A DNA stretch of 35,884 bases from Gammaproteobacteria bacterium (GTDB lineage: Bacteria; Pseudomonadota; Gammaproteobacteria; JAHELT01). A program made the translations under genes and the position numbers. Positions 24,777 to 34,155 of the stretch are shown in pieces. Each line of letters begins with the position of its first letter. The first letter of the stretch is position 1. The notes below the pieces were generated by a model, which was not told the DNA's origin, searched no databases, and was given only the letters and a program-made list of their open reading frames with translations. The stretch covers positions 1 to 35,884 of the forward strand of contig JAOTYY010000009.1 in the NCBI GenBank assembly GCA_029861595.1, read 5' to 3'.

Positions 24777-25790
24777 ATGTCGGATAAAGACATCCTCAGT
24801 CAAGATGAGATCGATGCGCTATTGCACGGTGTCGACAGCGGACACCTCATCGCCGAGACCGAAGCACCGCTCAACGACAATATCGCGCGTCCATTCGATA
24901 TCGCCAATCAGGATCGAATTGTACGCGGTCGCCTGCCGACGCTGGAAATGATCAACGAACGTTTTGCGCGTTACTTAAGGGTCAGTGTCTTCAGCATGCT
25001 GGGGCGGTCGCCCGAGGTGTCCGTGGATGGTGTGCAGATGCTGAAATTCGGCGACTACATTCATGCCCTGTACGTACCCACCAGCCTCAGCATCGTGAGA
25101 ATCGCGCCTTTGCGCGGGCGGGCAATCGTGAACATGGATTCGAAGCTGGTATTCGCCATCGTGGATAACTATTTTGGCGGCGACGGGAGATTCCAGGCGA
25201 AGATCGAGGGCCGGGAATTCACGCCTACCGAGCTGCGTGTCGTACGCATTGTCGCGGACTCTGCGTTCGAAGACTTCAAACGTGCCTGGCAACCGGTAAT
25301 GGATTTACAGTTTGATTACGTTGGTCATGAGGTCAATCCCCATCTGGCGAGCATAGCTACGCCGTCCGAACTGGTCGTGGTGTCGACGTTCAATATCGAA
25401 CTCGAAGGCGGCGGCGGCGAGTTACATATGACCATGCCTTATTCGATGGTCGAACCGATACGGCAGCTGCTGGATGCCGGTATTCAGAGCGATCGCTCCG
25501 ACACCGACACGCGCTGGAATCGCGCGTTGCGAGAGCAGGTGTTCAGTTCGCAGGTGGAGATATCGACTTCTCTTCTGGAGCTGACGGTATCCCTCAAACA
25601 ACTTACCGAACTCAAACCAGGAGACATCCTCCCGATAGATCCGCCATCTCTGGTGACCGCGAGCACCGAGGGTATTCCGTTGTTTCGCGGTCAGTATGGC
25701 GAGTCTCGCGGTAACGCGGCATTGCGCATCGCAGAGTTGATTCGTTTTTATGATACGGAACCGTCAGCCGAACTGGGGAATGATAAATGA
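24777..25790 (+). CDS. fliM: Motor switch protein FliM
   Basis: FliM is the C-ring protein that binds phosphorylated CheY to reverse rotation. The 337-residue product begins with the CheY-binding peptide DILSQDEIDALLHG (residues 5-18). The middle CheC-like domain includes RVSVFSMLGRSPEVSVDGVQ and LVFAIVDNYFGGDG. The C-terminal SpoA-type domain has LKQLTELKPGDILPIDPP. It starts 4 bp after fliL and its stop overlaps fliN (ATGA). CheY and CheZ are encoded at the end of the window, consistent with a CheY-controlled switch. Confidence 0.97.
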   Translation: MSDKDILSQDEIDALLHGVDSGHLIAETEAPLNDNIARPFDIANQDRIVRGRLPTLEMINERFARYLRVSVFSMLGRSPEVSVDGVQMLKFGDYIHALYVPTSLSIVRIAPLRGRAIVNMDSKLVFAIVDNYFGGDGRFQAKIEGREFTPTELRVVRIVADSAFEDFKRAWQPVMDLQFDYVGHEVNPHLASIATPSELVVVSTFNIELEGGGGELHMTMPYSMVEPIRQLLDAGIQSDRSDTDTRWNRALREQVFSSQVEISTSLLELTVSLKQLTELKPGDILPIDPPSLVTASTEGIPLFRGQYGESRGNAALRIAELIRFYDTEPSAELGNDK

Positions 25791-26218
25791 GTGATGACGA
25801 CGAACTGGGCGACGAATGGGCGCAGGCCCTGAACGAGCAGCAGGTTGATGATGCCGCAGTTGCCGCCCAACCCGCAGCGCAGGCAGTAACTGCAACCACG
25901 CAGGCCGAAATCGCGCCGTTGCAGACGTTGCAGCCGGATTCCGCACCGGGTGAGGGTGAAGTCAATATCGAGAATATTCTGGATATTCCTCTCGCGATCT
26001 GCATGGAAGTGGGTAAAACCAAAATCAGCATTCGCAATCTACTGCAGCTGAACCAGGGTTCGGTGGTGGAACTGGATCGATTGGCCGGCGAGCCGTTGGA
26101 CGTGACAGTCAATGGCACGCTGATCGCACACGGTGAAGTAGTTGTGATCAACGAAAAGTTCGGCATTCGATTGACCGATGTGGTCAGTCCCATGGAACGG
26201 ATAAAGAACCTGAAATGA
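25787..26218 (+). CDS. fliN: Motor switch protein FliN
   Basis: FliN forms the base of the C ring and helps dock FliH. The 143-residue product has an acidic, Ala/Gln-rich N-terminal half. The SpoA domain at the C-terminus (about 62-140) has the pattern ILDIPLAICMEVGKTKISI, LLQLNQGSVVELDRLAGEP and INEKFGIRLTDVV. The length is normal. It overlaps fliM and fliO by 4 bp each. Confidence 0.97.
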   Translation: MSDDDELGDEWAQALNEQQVDDAAVAAQPAAQAVTATTQAEIAPLQTLQPDSAPGEGEVNIENILDIPLAICMEVGKTKISIRNLLQLNQGSVVELDRLAGEPLDVTVNGTLIAHGEVVVINEKFGIRLTDVVSPMERIKNLK

Positions 26219-26667
26219 AATTTCTCGCCGCCACAACTTGTTTGATCGCGATTCCGCACCTGGCACTGGCGCAGAGCGCCGAAAATCCATTGAGCTACCA
26301 GGTGTTGTTACGCATGAGCGGCGGGCTGCTGCTGGTGGTCGCGCTGGTGTTTGCGGCGGCCTGGGGCGTGCGGCGCTTCGGGCGCTTGCCGACAGCAGGC
26401 AGCGGCACACTGCAACTTCTGGGTGGAATCGCGGTCGGTCAGCGCGAGCGCGTGGTGTTGATCAAGGCGGGAAATGAGCGCCTGTTGCTGGGCGTCGCGC
26501 CGGGCCGTGTACAGATGCTGCACACACTGGCCGGCGACGGCGAAATGCACGAAGCCTTCGAATCCGCCGATGCCGACGAACAAAACGACTCGCCGGGACC
26601 GAGCGGCGTGGAGGATTCGTTCCACCTCAAATTACGCGGCCTGCTGAAGCGGGGTGGTGTTCGATGA
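26215..26667 (+). CDS. fliO: Flagellar export protein FliO
   Basis: FliO assists assembly of the FliP ring of the export gate. The 150-residue product has an N-terminal hydrophobic signal-like segment (residues 1-20, ending ALAQ) and a transmembrane segment around 36-52 ([15 protein letters not shown]). A small cytoplasmic domain follows with [21 protein letters not shown] and [14 protein letters not shown], the pattern typical of FliO. Sequence conservation is low in this family, so the neighbours fliN and fliP (both overlapping by 4 bp) strengthen the call. Confidence 0.9.
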   Translation: MKFLAATTCLIAIPHLALAQSAENPLSYQVLLRMSGGLLLVVALVFAAAWGVRRFGRLPTAGSGTLQLLGGIAVGQRERVVLIKAGNERLLLGVAPGRVQMLHTLAGDGEMHEAFESADADEQNDSPGPSGVEDSFHLKLRGLLKRGGVR

Positions 26668-27413
26668 GCAAATTGCTGGCTATTTTCGCGCTGCTGACAG
26701 TCGCATTTTCGGTCGACACGGCGCTGGCACAACCGCCCGGATTGACCGCAATCACGGTACAGCCTAACGGTCAGGGCGGAGAAACCTATTCGCTGACGTT
26801 ACAGATTCTCGCAGTGATGACAGCGCTGACGTTGCTGCCTGCCGCGATACTTATGATGACTTCGTTTACCCGCATCATCATCGTACTGGCGATACTGCGA
26901 CAGGCGTTGGGCACAACCCAAACGCCGTCCAATCAGGTGTTGCTGGGTCTGGCTCTGTTTCTCACCATCTTCGTGATGATGCCGGTATTTGACCAAATCA
27001 ATGTGCAGGCGCTGCAGCCGTACCTCGCGGAGGAAATCGATGCCGTACAGGCGACTCAGGCAGCTGTCGATCCGTTCAAGAGTTTTATGCTCGCACAGAC
27101 GCGGGAAGACGACGTTGGATTGTTCGCCGGAATTGCCGGACACGAAACAATCGAGTCTGCAGAACAGACGCCGTTTTCTCTGCTGCTGCCCGCGTTCGTC
27201 ACCAGCGAGCTGAAGACCGCGTTCCAGATCGGTTTCCTGGTGTTCATCCCGTTCGTAATAATCGACCTGGTCGTCGCCAGTGTGCTGATGTCCATGGGCA
27301 TGATGATGTTGTCGCCCATGATCATATCGTTGCCGTTCAAAATTATGCTCTTCGTACTGGTCGACGGTTGGTCGCTGATCATGGGTACTCTGGCGGCGAG
27401 CTTCTATACCTGA
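26664..27413 (+). CDS. fliP: Flagellar export gate protein FliP
   Basis: FliP is the main subunit of the FliPQR export pore. The 249-residue product has a cleavable signal peptide (residues 1-22, ending ALAQ), as usual for FliP. Membrane helices carry the signatures [20 protein letters not shown] and [16 protein letters not shown]. The C-terminal pair has [22 protein letters not shown] and ILFVLVDGW-like sequence (MLFVLVDGW). A 37-bp gap separates it from fliQ. Confidence 0.97.
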   Translation: MSKLLAIFALLTVAFSVDTALAQPPGLTAITVQPNGQGGETYSLTLQILAVMTALTLLPAAILMMTSFTRIIIVLAILRQALGTTQTPSNQVLLGLALFLTIFVMMPVFDQINVQALQPYLAEEIDAVQATQAAVDPFKSFMLAQTREDDVGLFAGIAGHETIESAEQTPFSLLLPAFVTSELKTAFQIGFLVFIPFVIIDLVVASVLMSMGMMMLSPMIISLPFKIMLFVLVDGWSLIMGTLAASFYT

Positions 27414-27450
27414 TCGCCCAACGGCAGCGACAGCGAACAAGAACAAGATC

Positions 27451-27726
27451 ATGTCACCAGACAGCGTTATCGACATCAGCCAGCAGGCATTGCAGGTTAC
27501 CACCCTGGTGGCGGCTCCGATGCTACTTTCCGCGCTGGCAATCGGTTTGCTGATCGGCATGTTTCAAGCGGCTACGCAGATCAATGAAATGACGTTGAGC
27601 TTCATTCCGAAACTGCTAGCGTTGGTTGCCGCATTGTTCGTCGCCGGGCCGTGGATGCTGGAGCTGTTAACAAGTTATACCTTGCGCTTGTACGAAGGTA
27701 TTCCCTACATCATCGGTGGCTCATGA
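27451..27726 (+). CDS. fliQ: Flagellar export gate protein FliQ
   Basis: FliQ is a small gate subunit with two membrane hairpin helices. The 91-residue product matches the family length. It carries the pattern APMLLSALAIGLLIGMFQAA with TQINEMTLSFIPK, the FliQ signature, and a second helix (LLALVAALFVAGPWML). The fliR start overlaps its stop (ATGA). Confidence 0.96.
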   Translation: MSPDSVIDISQQALQVTTLVAAPMLLSALAIGLLIGMFQAATQINEMTLSFIPKLLALVAALFVAGPWMLELLTSYTLRLYEGIPYIIGGS

Positions 27727-28502
27727 TTCTACCGGCTGCCGAACTGGTCAAAGCGATGCATGAATTTCTGTGGCCATTCATGCGCGTGAGTGCGCTGCTG
27801 CTGGCGGCCCCGGTGTTCGGTACGCGGCTGGTTCCGGTGCGGGTGCGGATCGTGATCGCACTGATATTGACCTGGGTGATCGTGCCGCTGTTGCCCGACA
27901 TGCCGGTATTGGACGTTTTGTCGTTGCCGGCACTGCTATTGATTGCGCAGCAGGTGCTGATCGGGTTGTCAATAGGGTTTGCGCTGCAGTTGATATTCAA
28001 TGCGCTGATCATAGCAGGGGAAAACATAGCCATGTCGATGGGGCTTGGTTTTGCATCGATGATCGATCCGCAGAACGGTGTCAACGTGCCTGTGTTGTCA
28101 CAGTTCTTCGTAATTATCGCGACGTTGATATTTCTCAGCTTGAACGGGCATCTGGCGATCATATCGCTGCTGGTGAAGAGTTTCGAGCTCATGCCTATCC
28201 AGGGCGCCGGGCTCGCGCGAGAAGCCTACTGGACGGTCGCGTCGTGGGCCAGTGAAATGCTTATCGGCGCGGTGCGCATCGCATTACCCGTGGTCGCCGC
28301 CACACTGATCGCTTACCTCGCGCTTGGCGTGATGACTCGCGCTGCGCCGCAGCTGAATGTCTTCTCGGTCGGTTTTCCGGTGATTCTGCTTTTTGGGTTC
28401 GTGGTGCTGGGGCTGACCATGCCCTCGTTCCTGCCGGCATTTACCGAGTTGCTCGACCGCGGTATCGGGATGATCGGTACGCTGTTTCTGGTTTCGCCGT
28501 GA
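27723..28502 (+). CDS. fliR: Flagellar export gate protein FliR
   Basis: FliR completes the export pore with FliP and FliQ. I place the start at ATG 27723, overlapping the fliQ stop, giving 259 residues, the usual family length. An upstream start at 27651 would run 75 bp into fliQ. Several membrane helices are visible, with RVSALLLAAPVFGTRLVPVRVRI-type sequence near the N-terminus, IAMSMGLGFASMIDPQNGVNVPV in the middle and the C-terminal TRAAPQLNVFSVGFPV, all typical of FliR. Confidence 0.95.
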   Translation: MILPAAELVKAMHEFLWPFMRVSALLLAAPVFGTRLVPVRVRIVIALILTWVIVPLLPDMPVLDVLSLPALLLIAQQVLIGLSIGFALQLIFNALIIAGENIAMSMGLGFASMIDPQNGVNVPVLSQFFVIIATLIFLSLNGHLAIISLLVKSFELMPIQGAGLAREAYWTVASWASEMLIGAVRIALPVVAATLIAYLALGVMTRAAPQLNVFSVGFPVILLFGFVVLGLTMPSFLPAFTELLDRGIGMIGTLFLVSP

Positions 28503-28519
28503 GCGGTTGGTGCACGTAG

Positions 28520-29674
28520 GTGGCTGAGCAGGACTCTTTTCAGGAACGCACCGAAGACCCGACGCCAAAGCGCCTTCGCGAAGCGCGGGAGCGCGGACAG
28601 GTGCCGCGTTCGCGTGAACTCAGCGGCATGGCGGTCATGATGTTCGGTGCCTGTGGCGTATTGATGCTGGCGCCTGGCATGGTGGAGCGCATCAGCTCAT
28701 TGTTTCGGCAGATTTACTCGCTGCCCGGCGCACGGGCGCTGGAAAGCGATCTGCTCGTGAACGTATTCGCGAACGCTGTGGTGGAGGCACTGATTGCTCT
28801 GACGCCGTTCCTGTTGGTAGTGGCGTGCGCGGCAATCGGTGCCCCATTGTTTATCGGTGGCTGGGTGTGGAGCGGGCAACAGTTGCAGTTCAAGGGCGAG
28901 AAGATCAATCCGCTGAAGGGCTTCAAGCGTATGTTTTCACTGCGCGCCCTGGTCGAGCTGGGCAAAGCGCTGGGCAAGTTCCTGTTGGTGGCGGTGTTTG
29001 CCGGCGTGCTGCTGGTGGCGTTGTGGGAACCGTTGCTGTCTCTGCGCAACAGCTCGCTGTCTGTGGGATTGCGCGACGCGGGCTGGATGGTCGGTGTTGC
29101 GTTCATCGTTTTATCGGCGGCGCTTATTCTGATCGCGGCGATTGATGTGCCGTTCCAGATATGGCAGCACAAAAAGCAGTTGCGTATGACCCGCCAGGAA
29201 GTGCGCGACGAAATGAAAGACACGGAAGGCAAGCCGGAAGTGCGCAATCGCATCCGCCAGCTCCAGCAGCAGCTGGCGCAAGCGCGCATGATGGAGGAGG
29301 TGCCGCGCGCCGACGTGGTAATCACCAACCCCACGCACGTCTCCGTCGCCCTGCGCTACGATGAACGGCGCATGCGCGCACCAGTGGTCGTAGCCAAGGG
29401 GGTTGACCTGATCGCTTTGCGGATTCGTGAACTGGCGCGGCAGCACGACGTGGAGATCGTGGAAGCCGCACTGCTGGCGAGAGCGTTGCAGGCCAGCACC
29501 GAGTTGCGGCAACCGATCCCGGCGCAGCTGTATCTGGCTGTAGCGCAGGTGCTCGCATTTGTCCTGCAATTGCGAATGGCAAGGAAACGCGGCAGTGCAC
29601 GTCCGCCACAGCCGCAGCCCGAAGTGCCTCAGGCTTTCATTGACGCGCTGCGCACGGCGAACAAACCGGTATGA
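28520..29674 (+). CDS. flhB: Flagellar export switch protein FlhB
   Basis: FlhB switches export specificity from rod/hook to filament substrates, in response to FliK. The start at GTG 28520 gives MAEQDSFQERTEDPTPKRL, which matches the family N-terminus. Four membrane helices occupy about 30-210. The cytoplasmic domain has the autocleavage site NPTH at residues 270-273 in VVITNPTHVSVALRY. The 384-residue length and the Arg/Pro-rich tail are normal. flhA starts in an ATGA overlap. Confidence 0.96.
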   Translation: MAEQDSFQERTEDPTPKRLREARERGQVPRSRELSGMAVMMFGACGVLMLAPGMVERISSLFRQIYSLPGARALESDLLVNVFANAVVEALIALTPFLLVVACAAIGAPLFIGGWVWSGQQLQFKGEKINPLKGFKRMFSLRALVELGKALGKFLLVAVFAGVLLVALWEPLLSLRNSSLSVGLRDAGWMVGVAFIVLSAALILIAAIDVPFQIWQHKKQLRMTRQEVRDEMKDTEGKPEVRNRIRQLQQQLAQARMMEEVPRADVVITNPTHVSVALRYDERRMRAPVVVAKGVDLIALRIRELARQHDVEIVEAALLARALQASTELRQPIPAQLYLAVAQVLAFVLQLRMARKRGSARPPQPQPEVPQAFIDALRTANKPV

Positions 29675-31788
29675 ACACCGCGGTACTGATGGGAGGTGTG
29701 CGTACGCTGGGCCGTCGCGGGGTTGGGGCGCCGCTGCTGCTGGTGATGATGCTGGCGATGATGGTCGTGCCATTGCCGCCGCTGGCGTTGGATCTTCTGT
29801 TCACGTTCAACATCGCGTTGAGCCTGATAATTCTGCTGGTTGTGGTTTATGTATTACGGCCTCTGGACTTCGCCGCATTTCCTACCATTCTGTTGATCGC
29901 GACGTTGCTGCGTCTGGCGCTCAATGTCGCCTCGACACGAATTGTATTGCTCGAGGGGCACACTGGAAGCAGCGCCGCCGGCAAGGTAATCGAGTCTTTC
30001 GGCGAGTTCGTTATCGGCGGCAACTACGCGGTGGGTCTGGTGGTCTTCAGTATTCTTGTGATCATCAACTTCGTGGTCGTCACCAAGGGCGCCGGGCGCA
30101 TATCTGAAGTCACTGCGCGCTTCACACTGGACGCGCTGCCCGGCAAGCAGATGGCCATCGACGCTGATTTGAACTCCGGATTGATTACCCAGGACGAGGC
30201 GCGCTCACGACGAGCCGAAGTCGCGCAGGAGGCGGATTTCTACGGATCCATGGACGGCGCGAGTAAGTTTGTGCGCGGCGATGCGGTGGCGGGAATCATT
30301 ATTCTGTTCATCAACCTGATCGGCGGGCTGGCAATCGGCATGGCGCAGCACGCCCTCGCATTCAGCGACGCGGTGCGTAACTATTCGCTGCTTACCATCG
30401 GCGACGGTCTGGTCGCGCAAATACCGTCGCTGGTGTTGTCGACCGCCGCTGCGATCATCATCACACGTGTGTCGACGGCGCAGGACATGGGCGCGCAGGT
30501 TGCCCAGCAACTCTTCGAGAATCCCAAGCCGTTGTTCGTTACTGCCGGTGTGCTCGGCGCTCTGGGCGTAATTCCCGGAATGCCCAATCTGGCGTTCCTC
30601 ACGCTGGCGTCGCTGTTTGCCTTCGGGGCCTGGTACGTCAGCCGGCGACGTGCGGAAGCGGTCGCGGAGAGTATTCCAGAAGTGCTCCCCGAGGCGCCTG
30701 CAACGGAGTTGCGCGATCTCAGTTGGGACGACGTGCCGCCGGTGGACGTTATCGGTCTGGAAGTCGGTTACGCGCTCATACCACTGGTGGACAAAGACCA
30801 GGGCGGGCAGTTGATGACGCGCATCAAGGGGGTGCGCAAAAAACTCTCGCAGGAACTCGGTTTCCTGGTGCCGGCGGTGCATATCCGCGACAACCTGGAA
30901 TTGAATCCCAACAGTTATCGTATCAGCCTGCTGGGTGTGCCCGCCGGCGAGGCCGACGTGTTCCCCGGTCTGGAAATGGCGATCGACCCGGGCAACGTCT
31001 ACGGCACCGTGGAAGGACGCGAGGCCAAGGATCCCGCGTTCGGGCTCGATGCCTGGTGGATCGAGCCCGGCACCAAGGATCACGCACAGACGCTGGGTTA
31101 CACGGTGGTCGATGCGAGCACCGTGATCGCCACTCACTTGAGTCAAATTCTGCAGAGTAATGCGCAACAACTGTTGGGCCACGAGGAAGTGCAGCAATTG
31201 CTCGACGTGCTCGCGCGGAACATGCCCAAGCTGGTTGAGAATCTGGTGCCGGATGTCGTGCCACTCGCGGTGGTGGTGAAGGTTCTGCAAAACCTGTTGC
31301 GCGAAGGTGTGCCGATTCGCGACACCCGAACCATCGCCGAAACCTTGGCGGAATACGCGCCAAAGAGTCAAGACCCTGGCGTGTTGACAGCAGCTGTAAG
31401 GACGGCGCTTGGGCGGCTGATCGTGCAACACATTAACGGTATGGCGCCCGAACTGCCGGTTATCACTCTGGATCCTTCACTGGAACAGTTATTGCACCAG
31501 TCGATGCGGAGTGAATCGGGTGACGGATTTGCGTTTGAGCCAGGAATGGCGGAGCGCTTTTTGCGATCGTTGCAAACGGTTGCCCAGCAACAGGAAGTAA
31601 AGGGCGAGGCGGCTGTGCTGCTGGTTTCGCCGGCTTTACGTGCCGGATTGGCGAACTGGTTACGGCACAGCATCGCACGATTGCATGTGCTGAGTTACCA
31701 GGAAGTTCCGGACGCCAGGCAGATAAAGATCGTTGCCACGCTTGGCGACCAGCACCCGGGTGATGGTGGCGGTGTGCCGGCAACCTGA
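29671..31788 (+). CDS. flhA: Flagellar export gate protein FlhA
   Basis: FlhA is the largest gate component and forms the nonameric ring that receives chaperone-substrate complexes. The 705-residue product has an N-terminal half with about eight membrane helices (to about 330). It contains the FHIPEP signature region LDFAAFPTILLIATLLRLALNV and GDAVAGIIILFINLIGGLAIG. The C-terminal cytoplasmic domain (about 350-705) has WIEPGTKDHAQTLGYTVVDAS and VLQNLLREGVPIRDTRTI. No signs of damage. Confidence 0.97.
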   Translation: MNTAVLMGGVRTLGRRGVGAPLLLVMMLAMMVVPLPPLALDLLFTFNIALSLIILLVVVYVLRPLDFAAFPTILLIATLLRLALNVASTRIVLLEGHTGSSAAGKVIESFGEFVIGGNYAVGLVVFSILVIINFVVVTKGAGRISEVTARFTLDALPGKQMAIDADLNSGLITQDEARSRRAEVAQEADFYGSMDGASKFVRGDAVAGIIILFINLIGGLAIGMAQHALAFSDAVRNYSLLTIGDGLVAQIPSLVLSTAAAIIITRVSTAQDMGAQVAQQLFENPKPLFVTAGVLGALGVIPGMPNLAFLTLASLFAFGAWYVSRRRAEAVAESIPEVLPEAPATELRDLSWDDVPPVDVIGLEVGYALIPLVDKDQGGQLMTRIKGVRKKLSQELGFLVPAVHIRDNLELNPNSYRISLLGVPAGEADVFPGLEMAIDPGNVYGTVEGREAKDPAFGLDAWWIEPGTKDHAQTLGYTVVDASTVIATHLSQILQSNAQQLLGHEEVQQLLDVLARNMPKLVENLVPDVVPLAVVVKVLQNLLREGVPIRDTRTIAETLAEYAPKSQDPGVLTAAVRTALGRLIVQHINGMAPELPVITLDPSLEQLLHQSMRSESGDGFAFEPGMAERFLRSLQTVAQQQEVKGEAAVLLVSPALRAGLANWLRHSIARLHVLSYQEVPDARQIKIVATLGDQHPGDGGGVPAT

Positions 31789-31820
31789 TCACCGACGCGC
31801 AGTAGACGAGGATTGACAAG

Positions 31821-33281
31821 ATGAAAGTAAAGCGCACGTTCGCGCCCGATATAAGACAAGCGATGCGCCGGGTTCGCGAGGAACAAGGTGCTGACGCCGT
31901 AATCCTCGGTAACCGCCGGGTGGATGGTGGCATCGAAATAATTTCTGCGGTCGACTACGACGAAGATGTCTTCTACCAGGCAATAGAAAACTCCAGCGAA
32001 CAATCGAGCCCGAGAAGCACACAGCCCTACGCTGAAGTTGCTGCGAGTGTGGAAGCCTCGGAAAAACCCACCCACGAGCACGTTCTGATGCGCAGCACAC
32101 GCGCGCCACGTAAACCCGTGAGGCGCCCGCCCGCACAACGCAAACCGGCCACTACGAAACGCGTAGCGTCGGCAAGAGCGACGCACGGGGAGCAACCCGA
32201 ATCTGGCAATGTGGTCAAGCCGTTGCAGCAGGCAACGCCGTCACGCGAAATCGAACCGCTCGAAAATCTTGCCGACACGCAGATCGCGTCGCTGCGGGAA
32301 AGGCGACCCGCGGCAGACACGCCGGCAGCCCGGCCCGCGGCGCGCACCGAAATCAACCATCTGCGCGACGAGTTACGGGCCTTGCGCGGGCTGATGGAAA
32401 ACCAGTTGCACGTGCTGGAGTGGGACCGGTTGTCGCGCCGCCACCCCAACCGGGTAACCGTGCTGAGCCGGCTCAACGAAATGGACATAGGCACGGAACT
32501 CTCGCGCAAACTCGTCGCGGAGCTGCAGGACGACCGCGATCTGGAACGATCATGGCGCAATGTGCTGGCGAACCTGGCGCGCCAGGTGCCGATCTCCGAC
32601 GATGATTTCATGCAGCGTGGCGGCGTGATCGCGCTGGTGGGTGCCACTGGTGTGGGTAAAACCACGACGGTCGCCAAGCTCGCCGCACGGTTCACTATGC
32701 AGCACGGACAGCGCGATGTGGCGCTGGTTACAACCGATACGTACAGAATTGGCGCGAAAGAGCAATTGCTGCACTTTGCGCAGATTATAGGTATTCCTCT
32801 GTATGCCGCTAACGATCAGCAGGAGCTGGAAAGGATTCTGGCCAAGTTGTGCGACAAGAAGCTGGTGCTTATCGATACCGCTGGCATGAGCCAGCGTGAC
32901 ATTCGCCTGACCGAGCAGTTTGTCACTTTGCGGGAAGTTTCGCCGTTGTTGAGAAGTTATCTGGTGATATCGGCTAATACGCAGCTCGCGGCGCTCGACG
33001 AGGTCGTGCGTACGTTCGGGGGTGCGGAACTGGCTGGCTGCATAGTCACCAAGCTCGATGAGGCAACCAGTCTCGGCAGCGCGATCACCGTATCCATCCG
33101 CCACCGTCTGCCCATCGCTTACGTGGGTACCGGGCAGCGTGTTCCGGAGGACCTCAGTCCGGCACGCGCGCATCGGCTGATCGGGCGCGCCGTACCGCTG
33201 GCGCGCCGCTACGGCGAGCGGGAGGACGACGACACGCTGGCCGTCAAGTTCGCGGGAATGGGTGGTCATGCAGACCGCTGA
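31821..33281 (+). CDS. flhF: Flagellar placement GTPase FlhF
   Basis: FlhF is an SRP-type GTPase that marks the pole where the flagellum is built. The 486-residue product has a basic/low-complexity B domain (about 1-170) starting MKVKRTFAPDIRQAMRRVRE. An N domain follows, then the G domain with P loop GATGVGKTTT (from 274), TTDTYRIGAKEQL, and DTAG at 352-355. TKLDEATSLGS gives the guanine-specificity and closing motifs. A possible sigma-54-like site at the end of flhA is weak. flhG overlaps its end by 14 bp. Confidence 0.95.
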   Translation: MKVKRTFAPDIRQAMRRVREEQGADAVILGNRRVDGGIEIISAVDYDEDVFYQAIENSSEQSSPRSTQPYAEVAASVEASEKPTHEHVLMRSTRAPRKPVRRPPAQRKPATTKRVASARATHGEQPESGNVVKPLQQATPSREIEPLENLADTQIASLRERRPAADTPAARPAARTEINHLRDELRALRGLMENQLHVLEWDRLSRRHPNRVTVLSRLNEMDIGTELSRKLVAELQDDRDLERSWRNVLANLARQVPISDDDFMQRGGVIALVGATGVGKTTTVAKLAARFTMQHGQRDVALVTTDTYRIGAKEQLLHFAQIIGIPLYAANDQQELERILAKLCDKKLVLIDTAGMSQRDIRLTEQFVTLREVSPLLRSYLVISANTQLAALDEVVRTFGGAELAGCIVTKLDEATSLGSAITVSIRHRLPIAYVGTGQRVPEDLSPARAHRLIGRAVPLARRYGEREDDDTLAVKFAGMGGHADR

Positions 33282-34155
33282 ATTTCAGGAAGACCAGGCT
33301 TCGGGATTGCGCCGCATGTTGAATCCTCAACCGGTGCGCGTGATAGCGGTGTCCAGCGGCAAAGGTGGCGTTGGGAAAACCAACGTGTCTGTAAACCTCG
33401 CCGTGGCCATGCAGAACGCCGGGCACGACGTGCTGATCATGGACGGTGATCTGGGTCTCGCAAATGCCGACGTGTTGCTGGGCGTGCAGCCCAGCTACAA
33501 CCTGTCACATGTGCTCAGCGGCGAGGCGACGCTGGAGGAAACAGTCGTTACTTCGACGAGCGGTGTAAAACTCGTGCCCGCAGCGTCGGGCACCAAAAGC
33601 ATGACCGAGCTGTCCGAGGCCGAGCACACTGGCGTGGTACGTGCGTTCAGCGAACTGAACATGCCGCTGGATACGCTGATTGTCGACACCGCCGCCGGGA
33701 TATCGGACGGCGTGGTTTCCTTCGTGCGAGCGGCTCGCGAAGTTCTGGTCGTGGTATGTGACGAGCCGGCATCCATCACCGACGCCTACGCGTTGATAAA
33801 AGTGTTGAGCGCCGAATATGGTGTCAATAGATTTCATGTATTGGCGAACATGGCGCAGTCGGCACAGCACGGCCGCCAACTGTTCGCAAAACTGGTAGCT
33901 GTTACCGACCGGTTTCTCGACGTGACCTTGACCTTGCTCGGTGTGATCCCGCGAGACGACTACCTGCTCAAGGCGGTGCAGAAACGCAAGCCGGTAGTGG
34001 AAGCGTTTCCACGCAGCCGTGCAGCGCTGGCCTTCAGCAAACTGGTTCAGAAAATCGACCGTTGGCCAATACCCGATGCGGCAGCCGGTCATCTCGAGTT
34101 TTTTGTCGAACGTCTAATTCAGTACAGCGCTGATCAGGGAGGGCCATATTCGTGA
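33268..34155 (+). CDS. flhG: Flagellar number regulator FlhG/FleN (MinD-like ATPase)
   Basis: FlhG limits flagellar number, by stimulating FlhF GTP hydrolysis and, in Pseudomonas, by restraining FleQ. ATG 33268 gives 295 residues (GTG 33262 is an alternative). The N-terminal DQASGLR (residues 9-15) matches the DQAxxLR helix that activates FlhF. The deviant Walker A SGKGGVGKT is at about 30-38, followed by DGDLGLANADVLLG, and the Walker B-type DTLIVDTAAGIS. The C-terminal membrane-binding helix is plausible (LEFFVERLIQYS). It overlaps flhF and fliA. Confidence 0.95.
   Translation: MQTAEFQEDQASGLRRMLNPQPVRVIAVSSGKGGVGKTNVSVNLAVAMQNAGHDVLIMDGDLGLANADVLLGVQPSYNLSHVLSGEATLEETVVTSTSGVKLVPAASGTKSMTELSEAEHTGVVRAFSELNMPLDTLIVDTAAGISDGVVSFVRAAREVLVVVCDEPASITDAYALIKVLSAEYGVNRFHVLANMAQSAQHGRQLFAKLVAVTDRFLDVTLTLLGVIPRDDYLLKAVQKRKPVVEAFPRSRAALAFSKLVQKIDRWPIPDAAAGHLEFFVERLIQYSADQGGPYS

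Noticed and set aside
27651-27722. Extended start for fliR
   Set aside because: It lies in fliQ coding sequence; ATG 27723 overlaps the fliQ stop and gives the usual FliR length.
31767-31783. Sigma-54-like TGGCGGTGTGCCGGCAA before flhF
   Set aside because: The spacing is right, but the -12 box is CGGC in place of TTGC and it lies in coding sequence. Too weak to call, although flhF of Pseudomonas does have a sigma-54 promoter.
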